A stretch of DNA of 36,609 bases from an uncultured Porphyromonadaceae bacterium. GTDB taxonomy: Bacteria > Bacteroidota > Bacteroidia > Bacteroidales > Muribaculaceae. The notes under the pieces were generated by a model. That model was not told the DNA's origin, ran no database searches, and saw only the letters and a list, made by a program, of their open reading frames with translations. Both the position numbers and the translations under genes were made by a program. The stretch lies in assembly GCA_946414395.1 (NCBI GenBank), contig CAMKOE010000025.1:1-36609 (forward strand), written 5' to 3'. Positions 18,201-26,237 of the stretch are shown here, piece by piece; position 1 is the stretch's first letter, and every line of letters begins with the position of its first letter.

Positions 18201-18340
18201 GCCTTGTTGCCCGTTGTCGTGTAGTTGATGCCGCCAACCGTGATGCTGGCGGCCTGCCCAGCGCTTGCAGCGAGGACCGCGCTACCGGCTAGCAGCAGCA
18301 AGCGCTTCAACGATTTCTTGAGGGTAAAGATTCTGATCAT
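15233..18340 (-). CDS. Secreted BspA-like leucine-rich-repeat protein with C-terminal dockerin-like repeats
   Basis: The 1035-residue protein starts with a basic, hydrophobic signal peptide (KKSLKRLLLLAGSAVLAASAGQA). Residues ~60-560 are LRR_5/BspA-type repeats, recognisable by recurring SIGxxAFxGCxxLTSIxLP units such as AFAGCTALTSIDLPPALTVI and GAFAPIPTLASITL. Such repeats build curved solenoids used in adhesion to host matrix or other cells. Residues ~610-960 form a second region with repeated YFSTTDGDLMYQD- and YIDENENKIYISD-like strands, perhaps a beta-propeller. The last ~57 residues hold two calcium-binding-like dockerin repeats (GDVNGDGDVNIADVNAVIDVI and ADVTGEGEINIADINALIRII). No T9SS tail follows. 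It is monocistronic with a promoter near 18436 and a shared bidirectional terminator. The ligand is unknown. Confidence 0.88.
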   Translation of the reverse strand: MIRIFTLKKSLKRLLLLAGSAVLAASAGQAASITVGGINYTTTGNKATVAKYTIDKSVTPADTLFYSGDIVIPETFTYDGTEYTVVATAANSFLDCKDVTRVTLPATCVTIGRNTFKGCSSLQFSPLPSTVTSVGSGVFNGCSSLEEVVIYPGWNKPISEEFANCPNLKRLIIADGSTPVVMKLTAFGTSAEARTALASLQYIYMGRNVDASAYTNAEQPFHNLSGLKTLVIGGETTTIQSTTFQGCTALTGVSFQNDNVSSIGSSAFAGCTALTSIDLPPALTVIEQSVFNGCRSLQHVTMGDNVTSIGITAFYDTGLTSVDLPGTLTTINQSAFENSRLQGDLVLPAAVTAVGTQAFAGTRLSSISIPAGVTSIGQGAFAPIPTLASITLAEGNTAFTLVDGVLLNASGTRLLVTAHEGNIGTGFTHSTVTSIDNYGLAYAPFATVELPALASIGNYGFAYSGIQAFTLAKNVNVGLNAFAGSALRSIVIGEGRNEIPQGLCDQCENLTSVTLPASATNMMRNCFAGCTSLTRMEIPTNVNYMEPGSVPASIQELRVLNVNTPALAAGVFSESQGDVLCRVAPASVEAFKNASQWRYLNIVADESISGEGSDLGCPAGLYFSTTDGDLMYQDAEGNIVNTNFNAGKHAFTLQSYKNRVYVAVAGDKFTYQDPNQPLGDGELFYVNNTNGIFYRVTVLNNVGYAPSEDPFTMYIDENENKIYISDRNVGIHEMNADTTGLYGSQPFLLQNQWLPYYNDEISWGSITGGFTQDKHGIFWMSKKFNGICLLRFKKGDIYPDGGQGHTKHYNALFKDAIIKTFYLDEENGYLYMQVQTDPYGCVPGIYRIALSKIENPETGADVEDNGSLRIADCELIDDSPILMEGNEDSGEIANVAQINSDGNYIYWSYIAPSDDSKAIRNSVPLDPNNPLHKSGIKCLPAKPNEDGSMPVNVTFAVKDVKAYGVCGTLTLKPDEPQPVYGDVNGDGDVNIADVNAVIDVILSGKPTAGSRADVTGEGEINIADINALIRIILGN

Positions 18341-18435
18341 GACTGTTTACTGTTTTTTTTGGTTATTAATTGAGTTGGATTGTATATTCACTGTTGATGT
18401 GGAAGCGTTTCAGGAACGCGTAACTTACCAAAGCA

Positions 18436-18443
18436 CAAATATA
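18436..18443 (-). promoter_or_regulatory. -7 box upstream of the BspA-like gene
   Basis: The minus strand reads TATATTTG. It predicts a leader of about 90 nt. No TTG is present at the ideal -33 distance. Confidence 0.45.
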
Positions 18444-18520
18444 TATAGAAAAAATGACAAACAGAAGTGATTTCCCGATTTTTTTGTCCCGCCGCCCCCT
18501 GTGTGTCCCCAAAAATAATA

Positions 18521-18548
18521 GAGCCACGACTCGAGGGAGACGCGGCTC
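18521..18548 (-). terminator. Terminator of the HU-family gene
   Basis: On the minus strand GAGCCGCG pairs with CGTGGCTC (one G-U pair) around a 12-nt loop and is followed by TATTATTTTT. A second weaker hairpin (18563-18583) lies nearer the stop codon. Confidence 0.7.
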
Positions 18549-18606
18549 GTTGTTTCATCATCGAGGACTTTGCGGGTCCCCGAAGCGTTTGTACAAGCAC
18601 AGTAGA

Positions 18607-18882
18607 TTACTTGTTCACCTTCTCGGCCAGTTCAGCACCGGCTTTGAACTTAACGACCTTCTTGGCGGGAATCATAATCTTAGCCTTGGTTGCGGGGTTG
18701 ATGCCCTCGCGGGCTTCCTTCTCAACAACCTGGAAAGTACCAAAGCCGATCAGGGCAACCTTCTTTCCATCCTTCAATGCGCAACCAACAGAGCAAAGCA
18801 TGGCCTCGAGAGCGGCCTTAGCCTGAGTCTTGTTCAGATTAGCCTTTTCGGCAATTGCTTGTACTAATTCAGTCTTGTTCAT
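18607..18882 (-). CDS. HU-family DNA-binding protein
   Basis: The 91-residue histone-like protein has the normal HU/IHF length. The start is MNKTELVQAIAEKANLNKTQ, the helical dimerisation core follows, then the turn GFGTFQV with the DNA-binding beta arm containing GINPATKAKIMIPAKKVVKFK, which includes the invariant Asn-Pro (NPATK) that intercalates DNA. Dimers bend DNA and compact the nucleoid. The two cysteines near residues 30-34 (CSVGC) are somewhat unusual for HU. It is a single gene with a near-ideal promoter (18944-18973) and a terminator, consistent with strong expression. Bacteroidetes often carry several HU paralogues, so calling it hupA or hupB is not justified. Confidence 0.95.
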   Translation of the reverse strand: MNKTELVQAIAEKANLNKTQAKAALEAMLCSVGCALKDGKKVALIGFGTFQVVEKEAREGINPATKAKIMIPAKKVVKFKAGAELAEKVNK

Positions 18883-18943
18883 AGTGTAAAGTTTTTTGAT
18901 TAAAAATAATTGATGTGAATAAAAAGTTTCTGATTTGTTTGCG

Positions 18944-18973
18944 CAAATATAAGTAAAACAACACGTTTACCAA
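18944..18973 (-). promoter_or_regulatory. Consensus promoter of the HU-family gene
   Basis: On the minus strand, TTG (18971-18973), a 19-bp spacer and TATATTTG (18944-18951) match the Bacteroidetes consensus exactly. The leader would be about 55 nt. Confidence 0.8.
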
Positions 18974-19067
18974 AAAAAATGACGAAAAAATTGCTTATTT
19001 TTTGTGAAAAACAGCGTTTTTGGGGATTTTTAGTAGTCAAAAACTAATTTCATAAGGACTTTTTCGC

Positions 19068-19075
19068 TATTTTTG
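19068..19075 (+). promoter_or_regulatory. -7 box for the rhomboid operon
   Basis: TATTTTTG lies 23 bp before the first rhomboid start codon. The -33 element is not clear. Confidence 0.5.
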
Positions 19076-19098
19076 TGCCATAATTATCTAAGAATATT

Positions 19099-19803
19099 AT
19101 GCAATACAATAAAGGTTCTTTCTGGGCGGCTATTCCCCCCGTGACTAAGCATCTGCTTGTGATTAATGTGATTGCGTGGCTGGCGACAATGGCTTTTCAG
19201 CGGGCTGGCATCATAGATCTGCAAGGGTTGCTGGGTCTCCACTTCTGGAAAGGAAGTGACTTTAATCTATACCAGTTTTTCACCTACATGTTCATGCACG
19301 ATACCCGTGGCATCTCACACATCTTCTTCAACATGTTCTCGTTGTGGATGTTCGGTGTGTCCCTTGAGCGGGCCATGGGGTCCAAGCGCTACCTGTTCTA
19401 TTACATCACCTGCGGACTGGGTGCGGCCCTGATGCAGGAACTGGTGTGGCAGTTCACGTGGCAAGGTGTTCAGGTTGTCAACAATGGCTATGATATCATC
19501 CCGATGGATCAGTTCTATAACATGCTGCTCACCGTGGGTGCGTCGGGGGCCGTGTTTGGCATCTTGCTGGCCTTCGGTATGCTTTTCCCCAACGTGCCGC
19601 TATTCATCATGTTTATCCCCGTTCCCGTCAAGGCCAAGTGGGTGGTGCTGGGTTATGGCGCCATCGAGTTGCTGTTCGGTATCTCGGGAACGATGAGCGG
19701 AGTGGCCCATTTTGCCCACTTGGGAGGCATGATCGCCGGCTTCTTCCTGATATGGTACTGGAGGCGTAATGGCACATTAAACCGGAGCAATGGCCTTTAT
19801 TGA
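19099..19803 (+). CDS. Rhomboid-family intramembrane serine protease (first of a tandem pair)
   Basis: The 234-residue protein has six or so membrane helices. The catalytic pair is visible: S149 in GASGAVFG and H207 in VAHFAHLGG. The first half of the rhomboid signature is H74 and N78 in HIFFNMFSLW. Rhomboids cut transmembrane substrates within the bilayer; bacterial targets are mostly unknown. It overlaps the next rhomboid gene by 14 bp, which implies translational coupling. The short cytoplasmic C-terminus ends RRNGTLNRSNGLY. This is a standard-length, intact enzyme. Confidence 0.93.
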   Translation: MQYNKGSFWAAIPPVTKHLLVINVIAWLATMAFQRAGIIDLQGLLGLHFWKGSDFNLYQFFTYMFMHDTRGISHIFFNMFSLWMFGVSLERAMGSKRYLFYYITCGLGAALMQELVWQFTWQGVQVVNNGYDIIPMDQFYNMLLTVGASGAVFGILLAFGMLFPNVPLFIMFIPVPVKAKWVVLGYGAIELLFGISGTMSGVAHFAHLGGMIAGFFLIWYWRRNGTLNRSNGLY

Positions 19804-20695
19804 AGATATCAAGCGCAATTACATGCAGGGCTCGATGCTGGTGAGGCTCATTATCATCAACGTCGCGGTCTTCGTGCTGTTGCATGTGCTGGTGCTGGGA
19901 GCGCTGCTGTTCAATGTCAATGGCGAGTCCCTGCTGCGCTGGGTGGAAGTGCCCAGCGACCTGTGGCTGCTGTTGAAGCGCCCGTGGACACTGGTGACCT
20001 ATATGTTTGCCCACTATGGACTGCTGCACATCCTGTTCAACATGTTGTGGTTGTACTGGCTGGGCCGCATCTTCATGGAGTATTTCTCGCCCAAGCAACT
20101 CACGGGGCTTTACCTGCTGGGCGGCTGGGGCGGAGCGGCGCTCTATCTGCTGGCCTATAACCTGCTGCCATACTTTTCCACCTCAACAGGCTTCATGATT
20201 GGCGCTTCGGCCTCGGTGATGGCTATTGTGGTCGCCACGGCTGTCTATGCGCCCGATTACAAGATAGGCCTTCTCTTCCTGGGCGAGATTTCACTCAAGT
20301 GGGTCGCCATCGTCACGGTGGGTATCGACCTGCTGGGCCTCGAGCCGGGCAATATGGGCGCCAGCATTGCCCACATCGGTGGCGCCATCGTCGGCGCTGC
20401 CTATGGCCTGAGCATCAAGCAAGGGCATGACATCACCCGTCCTGTCAACGCGGTGATCGATGCGCTGCTGGGGCTGTTCAACGGCAGGTCACTGCGCCTG
20501 CCAGAGTTCAAGAAGCGCCGGTCCTCCAACGCCCGTGGCGCGTCACAATCCTCACGGCCCAACACACCTCCCGACACGGTGAGCGAGGAGGAACTGGACA
20601 TGATCCTGGGTAAAATTAAGGCGGCAGGCTATGACGCCCTGACCGATGAAGAGAAGGACAAACTGTTCAAGGCTTCGCGGCGCCGCAACGCTTGA
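19790..20695 (+). CDS. Second rhomboid-family intramembrane protease with cytoplasmic tail
   Basis: The 301-residue paralogue has HILFNMLWLYW (H80, N84), the active-site serine S140 in GASASV (the more usual last position Gly is Ala here) and H195 in SIAHIGG. Six helices end near residue 208. The remaining ~90 residues are soluble and basic, with a C-terminal helix-rich segment (SEEELDMILGKIKAAGYDALTDEEKDKLFKAS) that recurs in Bacteroidetes rhomboids and might regulate or recruit substrates. The start at 19790 overlaps the upstream gene by 14 bp. The tandem pair suggests that the two act together or divide substrates; this is inference. Confidence 0.9.
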   Translation: MAFIEDIKRNYMQGSMLVRLIIINVAVFVLLHVLVLGALLFNVNGESLLRWVEVPSDLWLLLKRPWTLVTYMFAHYGLLHILFNMLWLYWLGRIFMEYFSPKQLTGLYLLGGWGGAALYLLAYNLLPYFSTSTGFMIGASASVMAIVVATAVYAPDYKIGLLFLGEISLKWVAIVTVGIDLLGLEPGNMGASIAHIGGAIVGAAYGLSIKQGHDITRPVNAVIDALLGLFNGRSLRLPEFKKRRSSNARGASQSSRPNTPPDTVSEEELDMILGKIKAAGYDALTDEEKDKLFKASRRRNA

Positions 20696-20740
20696 ATGAA
20701 TAGATGATAACCAGTTAACCCGATAAACCATTGATTGTTG

Positions 20741-21874
20741 ATGTCACGTCACAACTATCACAGGAGAAAAAAGAAGAATAAGAACCGCACCGCCGAGGTG
20801 CTGGCCGCGGTCATCGCCGTGTTGACCGTGGCATGTGCCTATGCCGGCAAGGTCAATCCTCTGTCTTTCTTCCCAGCCCCCTTCATGGCGCTGGCGTTCA
20901 TGCCCATGTTGATTGTCAGCCTGGTAGCGCTGGCGATAGCCCTGCTGTGGCGCCGGTGGATCGCAGTGCTGGTGATTGTGGCCTCGCTGGTATTCTCGCT
21001 GCCGATTATCACAATGTTTGTTCCAATAAACAACGAGGAGAACCGCCCCGCAAGGCCTGTCGATAAGTCGATGACCCTCAAGGTGATGACCTATAACGTG
21101 CTGGGCTTCAATTTCACCGAGTCTGACCTGACCGCCCAGCCGTCGGCATCGATGCAACTGATCCTTGACGCCAATCCGGATGTCGTCCTGATGCAGGAGG
21201 GTGGGGCGGCCGGATTTGACCTGACCGAGTTGCCCTCGGTCGAGCCTTTCCGCGAGCAGATACTGAAACGTTATCCCTATTACTACAACAGTGACGATGG
21301 CTTGAACATCCTGTCGAAGTACCCCTTCACGGCCCACTCATTGGGAGATCGGCTGTATGCACGGTCCCCCCGGGGCTACAACCGGGAGCAGACATCTTAT
21401 CTGGCCCGCGCCTTCGACCTGCAACTGCCCTCGGGCAAGCAACTGCGCCTGGTTGACTTCCGCCTGCAGTCCTATCACCTGAGTTTTGCCAAGAATATGA
21501 GTATGCGCGTCTCGCCCGACGTCAAGCCGTCAAGGCTGGAACGCATGCGGCGCTCGTTTGCCCTGCGTGGCGCCAATGCCGATACCTTGCGGCACCTGCT
21601 GGACCAGTGCCCGCCCAATGTCATCGTGTGTGGCGACATGAACGATATCACCGCATCTCATGTCTATAGGGTCATCTGTGGTGACGACTTCCATGATGCA
21701 TGGTGCGATGCCGGCAACGGATATGCCTACACCTACAACCGCCATGGCCTCAAGTTCCGCATCGACCACATCCTGTACCGTGGCGGTATGCGTCCGTTTG
21801 AAGCCGAGCGCATCGAGGACGGCAGCAGTGACCACTACCCGCTGATGGTCACATTTGACCTGGATATCAATTGA
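20741..21874 (+). CDS. Membrane-anchored endonuclease/exonuclease/phosphatase (EEP) family protein
   Basis: I start at ATG 20741 rather than the upstream TTG codons, giving 377 residues. A basic N-terminus (HNYHRRKKKNKNRT) precedes two or three membrane helices (to about residue 95); the EEP domain follows, presumably on the periplasmic side. Catalytic signatures are intact: N119 in KVMTYNVLGFNF, E153 in LMQEGG, D299 and N301 in CGDMND, and D364-H365 in SSDHYPL. EEP members hydrolyse phosphodiester bonds in nucleic acids, lipids or inositol phosphates; the substrate is not determined by these motifs. It follows the rhomboids by 45 bp and is probably in the same operon. Confidence 0.87.
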   Translation: MSRHNYHRRKKKNKNRTAEVLAAVIAVLTVACAYAGKVNPLSFFPAPFMALAFMPMLIVSLVALAIALLWRRWIAVLVIVASLVFSLPIITMFVPINNEENRPARPVDKSMTLKVMTYNVLGFNFTESDLTAQPSASMQLILDANPDVVLMQEGGAAGFDLTELPSVEPFREQILKRYPYYYNSDDGLNILSKYPFTAHSLGDRLYARSPRGYNREQTSYLARAFDLQLPSGKQLRLVDFRLQSYHLSFAKNMSMRVSPDVKPSRLERMRRSFALRGANADTLRHLLDQCPPNVIVCGDMNDITASHVYRVICGDDFHDAWCDAGNGYAYTYNRHGLKFRIDHILYRGGMRPFEAERIEDGSSDHYPLMVTFDLDIN

Positions 21875-21955
21875 TACACATTATTATATAATAAATAAAA
21901 GTAGAAATCAATTCAATCAAGACCAACCCAAATTTTTTAAATGTATATTTTGATT

Positions 21956-24079
21956 ATGAAGAAAGTTTTATTCACCGTTCTCGCTCTGGCTGCCCTCATG
22001 ATGGTCAGTTGCGGCGAGAAAAAATCAACCGAGAACAATCCGTTTATGTCGGAGTATGCTAACGAGTACGGCATCCCGCCGTTTGACAAGATCACCTATG
22101 CTGACTACGAGCCCGCTGTTGACGCCGGTATCGAGGAGCAGAACGCCGAGATTGATTCCATCATCAAGAACACGGCCGAGCCCAATTTTGAGAACACCAT
22201 CCTGGCCCTGGACAACAGTGGCCGCACCCTGGACAAGGTGAGCCGCGTGCTCAACGCCCTGGGCGAGAGTGACAACACTCCCGAGATGCAGAAACTCACC
22301 GAGACCCTCATGCCCAAACTCACGGCACATAGCGATGGCCTGTACATGAATGACAGCCTGTTTGCCAAGGTGAAGGCCGTCTATGACAACGCCGACAAGT
22401 TGAGCATGGATCCTATCCAGAAGCGCCTCACCGAGAAGTACTACAAGAAGTTTGTGCGCAACGGTGCCCTGTTGACTGCTGCCCAGAAAGACACGCTCAA
22501 GGAAATCAACCGCAAGTTGGGTGAGTTCAACCTCAAGTTCGGTAACAACATCATGCATGACCTGGACAACTGCGTCTTCTTCATCGACAAGGAAGAGGAC
22601 CTCAAGGGTCTTCCCCAGGGCATCATCGACAATGCCGCCAAACTCGCTGCCGACAAGGGCAAGAAGGGCCAGTGGGCGTTCACTGCAACCGCTTCGACCC
22701 GCCTGGCTGTGCTGACCTATGCCGACAGCCGCGACCTGCGCCGCAAGATGTATGAGACCTACACCACCACCGCCAGCCATGGTGACGAGTGGGACAACAG
22801 CGAGAACATCCGCAATATCCTGCTCCTGCGCCAGCAGAAGGCAAACCTGCTCGGCTTCAACACCTTTGCTGACTATGCCGTAGATCCCTACATGGCCAAG
22901 ACCCCCAAGGCCGCCGAGGACCTGCTCATGTCCCTGTGGCGTCCCGCCATCAAGAAGGTGGACGAGGAAGTGGCCGACATGCAGCAGTATGCTACCGCCC
23001 ATGGCGACACCGCCCAGATCGAGGCTTGTGACTACTATTACTATGCCGAGAAGGTGAAGAAGGAAAAGTTCAACTTCAGTGAGGATGACGTGCGCCCCTA
23101 CTTCGTGCTCGACAGCGTTGTGAAGAACGGTATCTTCTTTGCCGCCAACAAGTTGTATGGCCTCACCTTCGAGGAGATGCCCGATGCCCCCAAGTATAAC
23201 CCCGAGGTTAAGGTCTATGACGTGAAGGACGCCCAGGGCAACCACCTGGCCGTCTTCATGAACGACTATCTGCCCCGCGGCACCAAGGCTCCGGGTGCCT
23301 GGATGGAGGCCATGCAGGAAGCCTACGGCTACAATGGCGCAAACATCCGTCCCATCATCTACAACGTGGCCAGTGTGACGCCTCCCTCGGGTGACACCCC
23401 CTCGCTGCTCACCTGGGACGAGGTACAGACCATCTTCCACGAGTTCGGTCACGCCCTGCACGGCATGTTGACCCGCGTGCCGTACCGCGGACTGGCAGGC
23501 ACCAGCACCGACCGTGACCTCGTCGAGATGCCCTCACAGATCAACGAACACTGGGCATTTGAACCCGAGGTGCTCAAGAACTACGCCCGTCACTACAAGA
23601 CCGGCGAGGTTATCCCCGACAGCCTGGTGCAGAAACTCAACGAGAGCGCACAGTTCAACATGGGCTTCATGACCACCGAACTGGTGGGTGCCGCCCTGCT
23701 CGACATGTACTGGCACAAGAAGGCCTGGACTGCCGACGAGTTGAAGAACCTTGACGTGAAGGCATTTGAGCAGGATGTCAAGAAGCAATTGAACATGCCC
23801 GCCCTCGTCGAGTTCCGCTATCGCAGCCCCTACTTCAAGCACATCTTTGCCAGCGACGAGTATTCCTGCGGTTACTACACCTACCTGTGGTCACAGGTGC
23901 TCGAGGCCGACGGCTACATGGTGTTTGAGAAGGCTGGATGCTTCGACAAGGCTTCGGCCGATGCCCTGCGTGCCCTTCTCGAGGCCGGTGACACCGAGGA
24001 TCCCATGGTGCTCTACAAGCGCTTCCGCGGCCAGGCTCCCACTGCCGACGCCCTGCTGCGCAACCGCGGCCTGAAGTAA
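21956..24079 (+). CDS. M3-family zinc metallopeptidase lipoprotein (peptidyl-dipeptidase Dcp-like)
   Basis: The start at 21956 (MKKVLFTVLALAALMMVSC) gives a clean lipoprotein signal; the in-frame ATG at 21941 would add five residues. The product of 707 residues is anchored in a membrane through Cys19. The M3 zinc site is FHEFGHALHGML (H495, E496, H499), and the third ligand lies downstream in DLVEMPSQINEHW. The N-terminal half is the helical lid common to Dcp and oligopeptidase A (LDNSGRTLDKVSRVLNALGESDNTPEM). Dcp removes C-terminal dipeptides from peptides, here probably scavenged in the periplasm. It follows the EEP gene by 81 bp with no clear promoter, so read-through is likely. It is full length and intact. 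Confidence 0.93.
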   Translation: MKKVLFTVLALAALMMVSCGEKKSTENNPFMSEYANEYGIPPFDKITYADYEPAVDAGIEEQNAEIDSIIKNTAEPNFENTILALDNSGRTLDKVSRVLNALGESDNTPEMQKLTETLMPKLTAHSDGLYMNDSLFAKVKAVYDNADKLSMDPIQKRLTEKYYKKFVRNGALLTAAQKDTLKEINRKLGEFNLKFGNNIMHDLDNCVFFIDKEEDLKGLPQGIIDNAAKLAADKGKKGQWAFTATASTRLAVLTYADSRDLRRKMYETYTTTASHGDEWDNSENIRNILLLRQQKANLLGFNTFADYAVDPYMAKTPKAAEDLLMSLWRPAIKKVDEEVADMQQYATAHGDTAQIEACDYYYYAEKVKKEKFNFSEDDVRPYFVLDSVVKNGIFFAANKLYGLTFEEMPDAPKYNPEVKVYDVKDAQGNHLAVFMNDYLPRGTKAPGAWMEAMQEAYGYNGANIRPIIYNVASVTPPSGDTPSLLTWDEVQTIFHEFGHALHGMLTRVPYRGLAGTSTDRDLVEMPSQINEHWAFEPEVLKNYARHYKTGEVIPDSLVQKLNESAQFNMGFMTTELVGAALLDMYWHKKAWTADELKNLDVKAFEQDVKKQLNMPALVEFRYRSPYFKHIFASDEYSCGYYTYLWSQVLEADGYMVFEKAGCFDKASADALRALLEAGDTEDPMVLYKRFRGQAPTADALLRNRGLK

Positions 24080-24102
24080 TTGGCATAGTCGATTACCATT
24101 AG

Positions 24103-24153
24103 ACAAGATGAATGCGCCGAGAATCATCAGGATTCTCGGCGCATTCATCTTGT
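24103..24153. terminator. Long perfect inverted repeat between convergent genes (bidirectional terminator)
   Basis: A 23-bp perfect stem (24103-24125 with 24131-24153) encloses the 5-nt loop ATCAG. It lies 23 bp after the M3 peptidase stop and 29 bp after the ATPase stop on the opposite strand. U tracts are poor, so it may also protect 3' ends from nucleases. Confidence 0.8.
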
Positions 24154-24182
24154 TGGGGTGCTGACCTGTCGATTTGGACGGA

Positions 24183-26162
24183 TTAGCGCATGAGGCGCAG
24201 GGAGTTGAGCACGCACAGCAGGGCCACGCCCACGTCGGCAAACACGGCTTGCCACATGGTGGCGATGCCCACCACGCCCAGCACCATCACCAGCACCTTC
24301 ACGCCGATAGCCAGCGCGACATTGGACTTGACGATGCGGCGTGTGCGGCGGCCCAGGGCCACGGCGTCGGCCACGCGCGACGGTTGGTCGGTCTGGAGCA
24401 CCACGTCGGCCGTCTCGACGGCCATGTCGCTGCCCAGGGCACCCATGGCGACGCCCACATCGCTGAGGGCCAGTACAGGCGCGTCGTTGATGCCGTCGCC
24501 CACAAATGCCACTTGCCTGCCACCTGCCTGCAGGCGCTCGATGTGTTCGACCTTGTCTTGAGGCAACAGGTCGCCGTGGGCCCTGGTGATGCCCAATTGG
24601 TGTGCCACCTGGTCGGCGATGGCCTGCTTGTCACCCGAGAGCATTTCGGTCTCGACGCCCAGGTGGCGTAGCGCGTCGATGGCGCCGGTGGCGTCTTCCT
24701 TGGCCTTGTCGCTCAGCAGGATATATCCGACGTATTTCCCGTTGATGGCAATCGTGACCATCGTGCCGGCGAGCGTTGCCAGTTCGTCGGGATAGGGGAT
24801 GCCCTCATGTGCCAGCAGGCGGGGTGTTCCCACCAGCCAGGTTTTTCCGTCAGCCTGAGCACTCAAGCCATAGCCGGCAATGTCCTTGACACGGATGGCA
24901 GCCGCTTGGGATGGCTCGCGGTACTCGAGAATGGCGCGGGCGATGGGGTGAGGACTGTCGTGCTCGATGGCTGCCACGGTGGCGACCTGATCATCGGTCA
25001 GACCAACAACCTGGCTCACCGTGAAGTGCCCTGTGGTCAGGGTACCTGTCTTGTCAAAAACGACCGTGTCAACCTGGGCGATGGCATCCAGGTAATTGCT
25101 GCCCTTGAACAGGATGCCGCGGCGTGATGCGGCACCGATGCCGGCAAAGTAACTCAGCGGGATGCTGATGACCAGGGCACAGGGGCACGAGATGACCAGG
25201 AAGATGAGCGCGCGGTGCAGCCACTGCGTGAAGTCGTAGGCAAACGACGCGCTCAACAGCGAGTATAGCCACGGCAACAGCACTACAAGTGCGGCCAGTC
25301 CCACGACGGCGGGAGTGTAAACCTTGGCAAATCGGCGGATGAAAAGTTCGGCAGGAGCCTTGCGGTCGGTGGCTTGCTCCACCATGCGCAGGATGCGTGA
25401 GACGGCGCTCTCGCTTGCGGGCCTCAGCGCCCGCAGGCGCACCGTGCTGTCGCTGGCGATCATGCCCGCCAGCACCTCGTCGCCACCCTCGATGGTGCGC
25501 GGCATGCTCTCGCCCGTGAGCGCAGCGGTGTCAAATGCTGCCGCACTGTCCAGCAGCGTGCCGTCGATGGGCACTCGCTCGCCTGGCTTGACTTCCACCA
25601 TGTCTCCCACATTGACGTCACCGGGCGCGACATTGACGCGCTTGCCGTCGCGCAGGACGGTAGCATGGTCAGGGCGAAATGCAATCAACGACTTGATGTT
25701 GCCGCGGGCACGGCCGACGGCCCGGTCCTGCAGCCCCTCACCGATGCAATAGAGCGTCATCACGGCCACCGCCTCGGGGAACTCTCCGATGGCCATCGCC
25801 CCGATGCTGGCCAGCGACATCAGCAGGAACTCGCTGAAGAATTCGCCTTCACGGGTGGCCTCGACGGCCTCACGCAGGACTCCGAGACCCGTGGGCAGCC
25901 ATGCCAGGGCATACCATACCAGTTGCACCCACCAGTACTGGAACCACGGCAGCCCCATCGCGCTCATGGCAATGCCGGCCAGTAGCATGACCAGCGACAA
26001 GATGGGTTTCCACCACGACATCTCTTCTTCGTCGGCTTCATGGCCGTCACAGCAGTTGCAGCCATGGTGGTCGTGATGCTGTGCGGTGTCACAGCACGAG
26101 CAGCCATGACCGTGATGATGGTTATTCTCTTGACAATGATTGTGTTCTTGATCGTGCGTCAT
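24183..26162 (-). CDS. Heavy-metal P1B-type ATPase, Zn2+/Cd2+/Pb2+ efflux type
   Basis: The 659-residue inner-membrane pump exports divalent metal ions at the cost of ATP. Residues 1-47 are exceptionally rich in His, Cys and acidic residues (clusters HHHGHGCSCC and HHDHHGCNCC) in place of a ferredoxin-like GMxCxxC domain. The transport motif is SCPC (325-328), the phosphorylation site DKTGT (D370), the nucleotide-domain HP lies at 405-406, TGES is in the actuator domain and GDGIND is at 555-560. N614 and K622 in the penultimate helix region and D643 in FADVG match the P1B-2 pattern for Zn, Cd and Pb. It is monocistronic. A promoter box (26199-26206) and a 7-1-7 palindrome (26219-26233) lie upstream, suggesting metal-responsive repression. 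No regulator gene is adjacent. Confidence 0.93.
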   Translation of the reverse strand: MTHDQEHNHCQENNHHHGHGCSCCDTAQHHDHHGCNCCDGHEADEEEMSWWKPILSLVMLLAGIAMSAMGLPWFQYWWVQLVWYALAWLPTGLGVLREAVEATREGEFFSEFLLMSLASIGAMAIGEFPEAVAVMTLYCIGEGLQDRAVGRARGNIKSLIAFRPDHATVLRDGKRVNVAPGDVNVGDMVEVKPGERVPIDGTLLDSAAAFDTAALTGESMPRTIEGGDEVLAGMIASDSTVRLRALRPASESAVSRILRMVEQATDRKAPAELFIRRFAKVYTPAVVGLAALVVLLPWLYSLLSASFAYDFTQWLHRALIFLVISCPCALVISIPLSYFAGIGAASRRGILFKGSNYLDAIAQVDTVVFDKTGTLTTGHFTVSQVVGLTDDQVATVAAIEHDSPHPIARAILEYREPSQAAAIRVKDIAGYGLSAQADGKTWLVGTPRLLAHEGIPYPDELATLAGTMVTIAINGKYVGYILLSDKAKEDATGAIDALRHLGVETEMLSGDKQAIADQVAHQLGITRAHGDLLPQDKVEHIERLQAGGRQVAFVGDGINDAPVLALSDVGVAMGALGSDMAVETADVVLQTDQPSRVADAVALGRRTRRIVKSNVALAIGVKVLVMVLGVVGIATMWQAVFADVGVALLCVLNSLRLMR

Positions 26163-26198
26163 ATCTTTGCCTCCGTTATGTGTTTTCTTTTACACTGG

Positions 26199-26206
26199 CA
26201 AAGGTA
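26199..26206 (-). promoter_or_regulatory. -7 box of the metal ATPase gene
   Basis: The minus strand reads TACCTTTG about 36 bp before the start codon. No TTG sits at the ideal -33 position; the palindrome at 26219-26233 occupies that zone. Confidence 0.6.
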
Positions 26207-26218
26207 CGCACAATCCCG

Positions 26219-26233
26219 TGCAACCGGGTTGCA
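26219..26233. promoter_or_regulatory. Palindromic operator candidate for the metal ATPase
   Basis: TGCAACC and GGTTGCA form a perfect 7-bp dyad around one base. It overlaps the spacer and -33 region of the ATPase promoter, a position from which a bound repressor would block RNA polymerase. It is too tight to be a transcript hairpin. The regulator is unknown (a Fur/Zur- or ArsR-type factor is plausible). Confidence 0.5.
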
Positions 26234-26237
26234 AACA

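Noticed and set aside
26140..26169. A plus-strand TTG-N19-TATCTTTG promoter match.
   Set aside because: It falls on the His-rich coding start of the ATPase and would give only antisense RNA into the GT2 gene. With such a short consensus, chance matches are expected.
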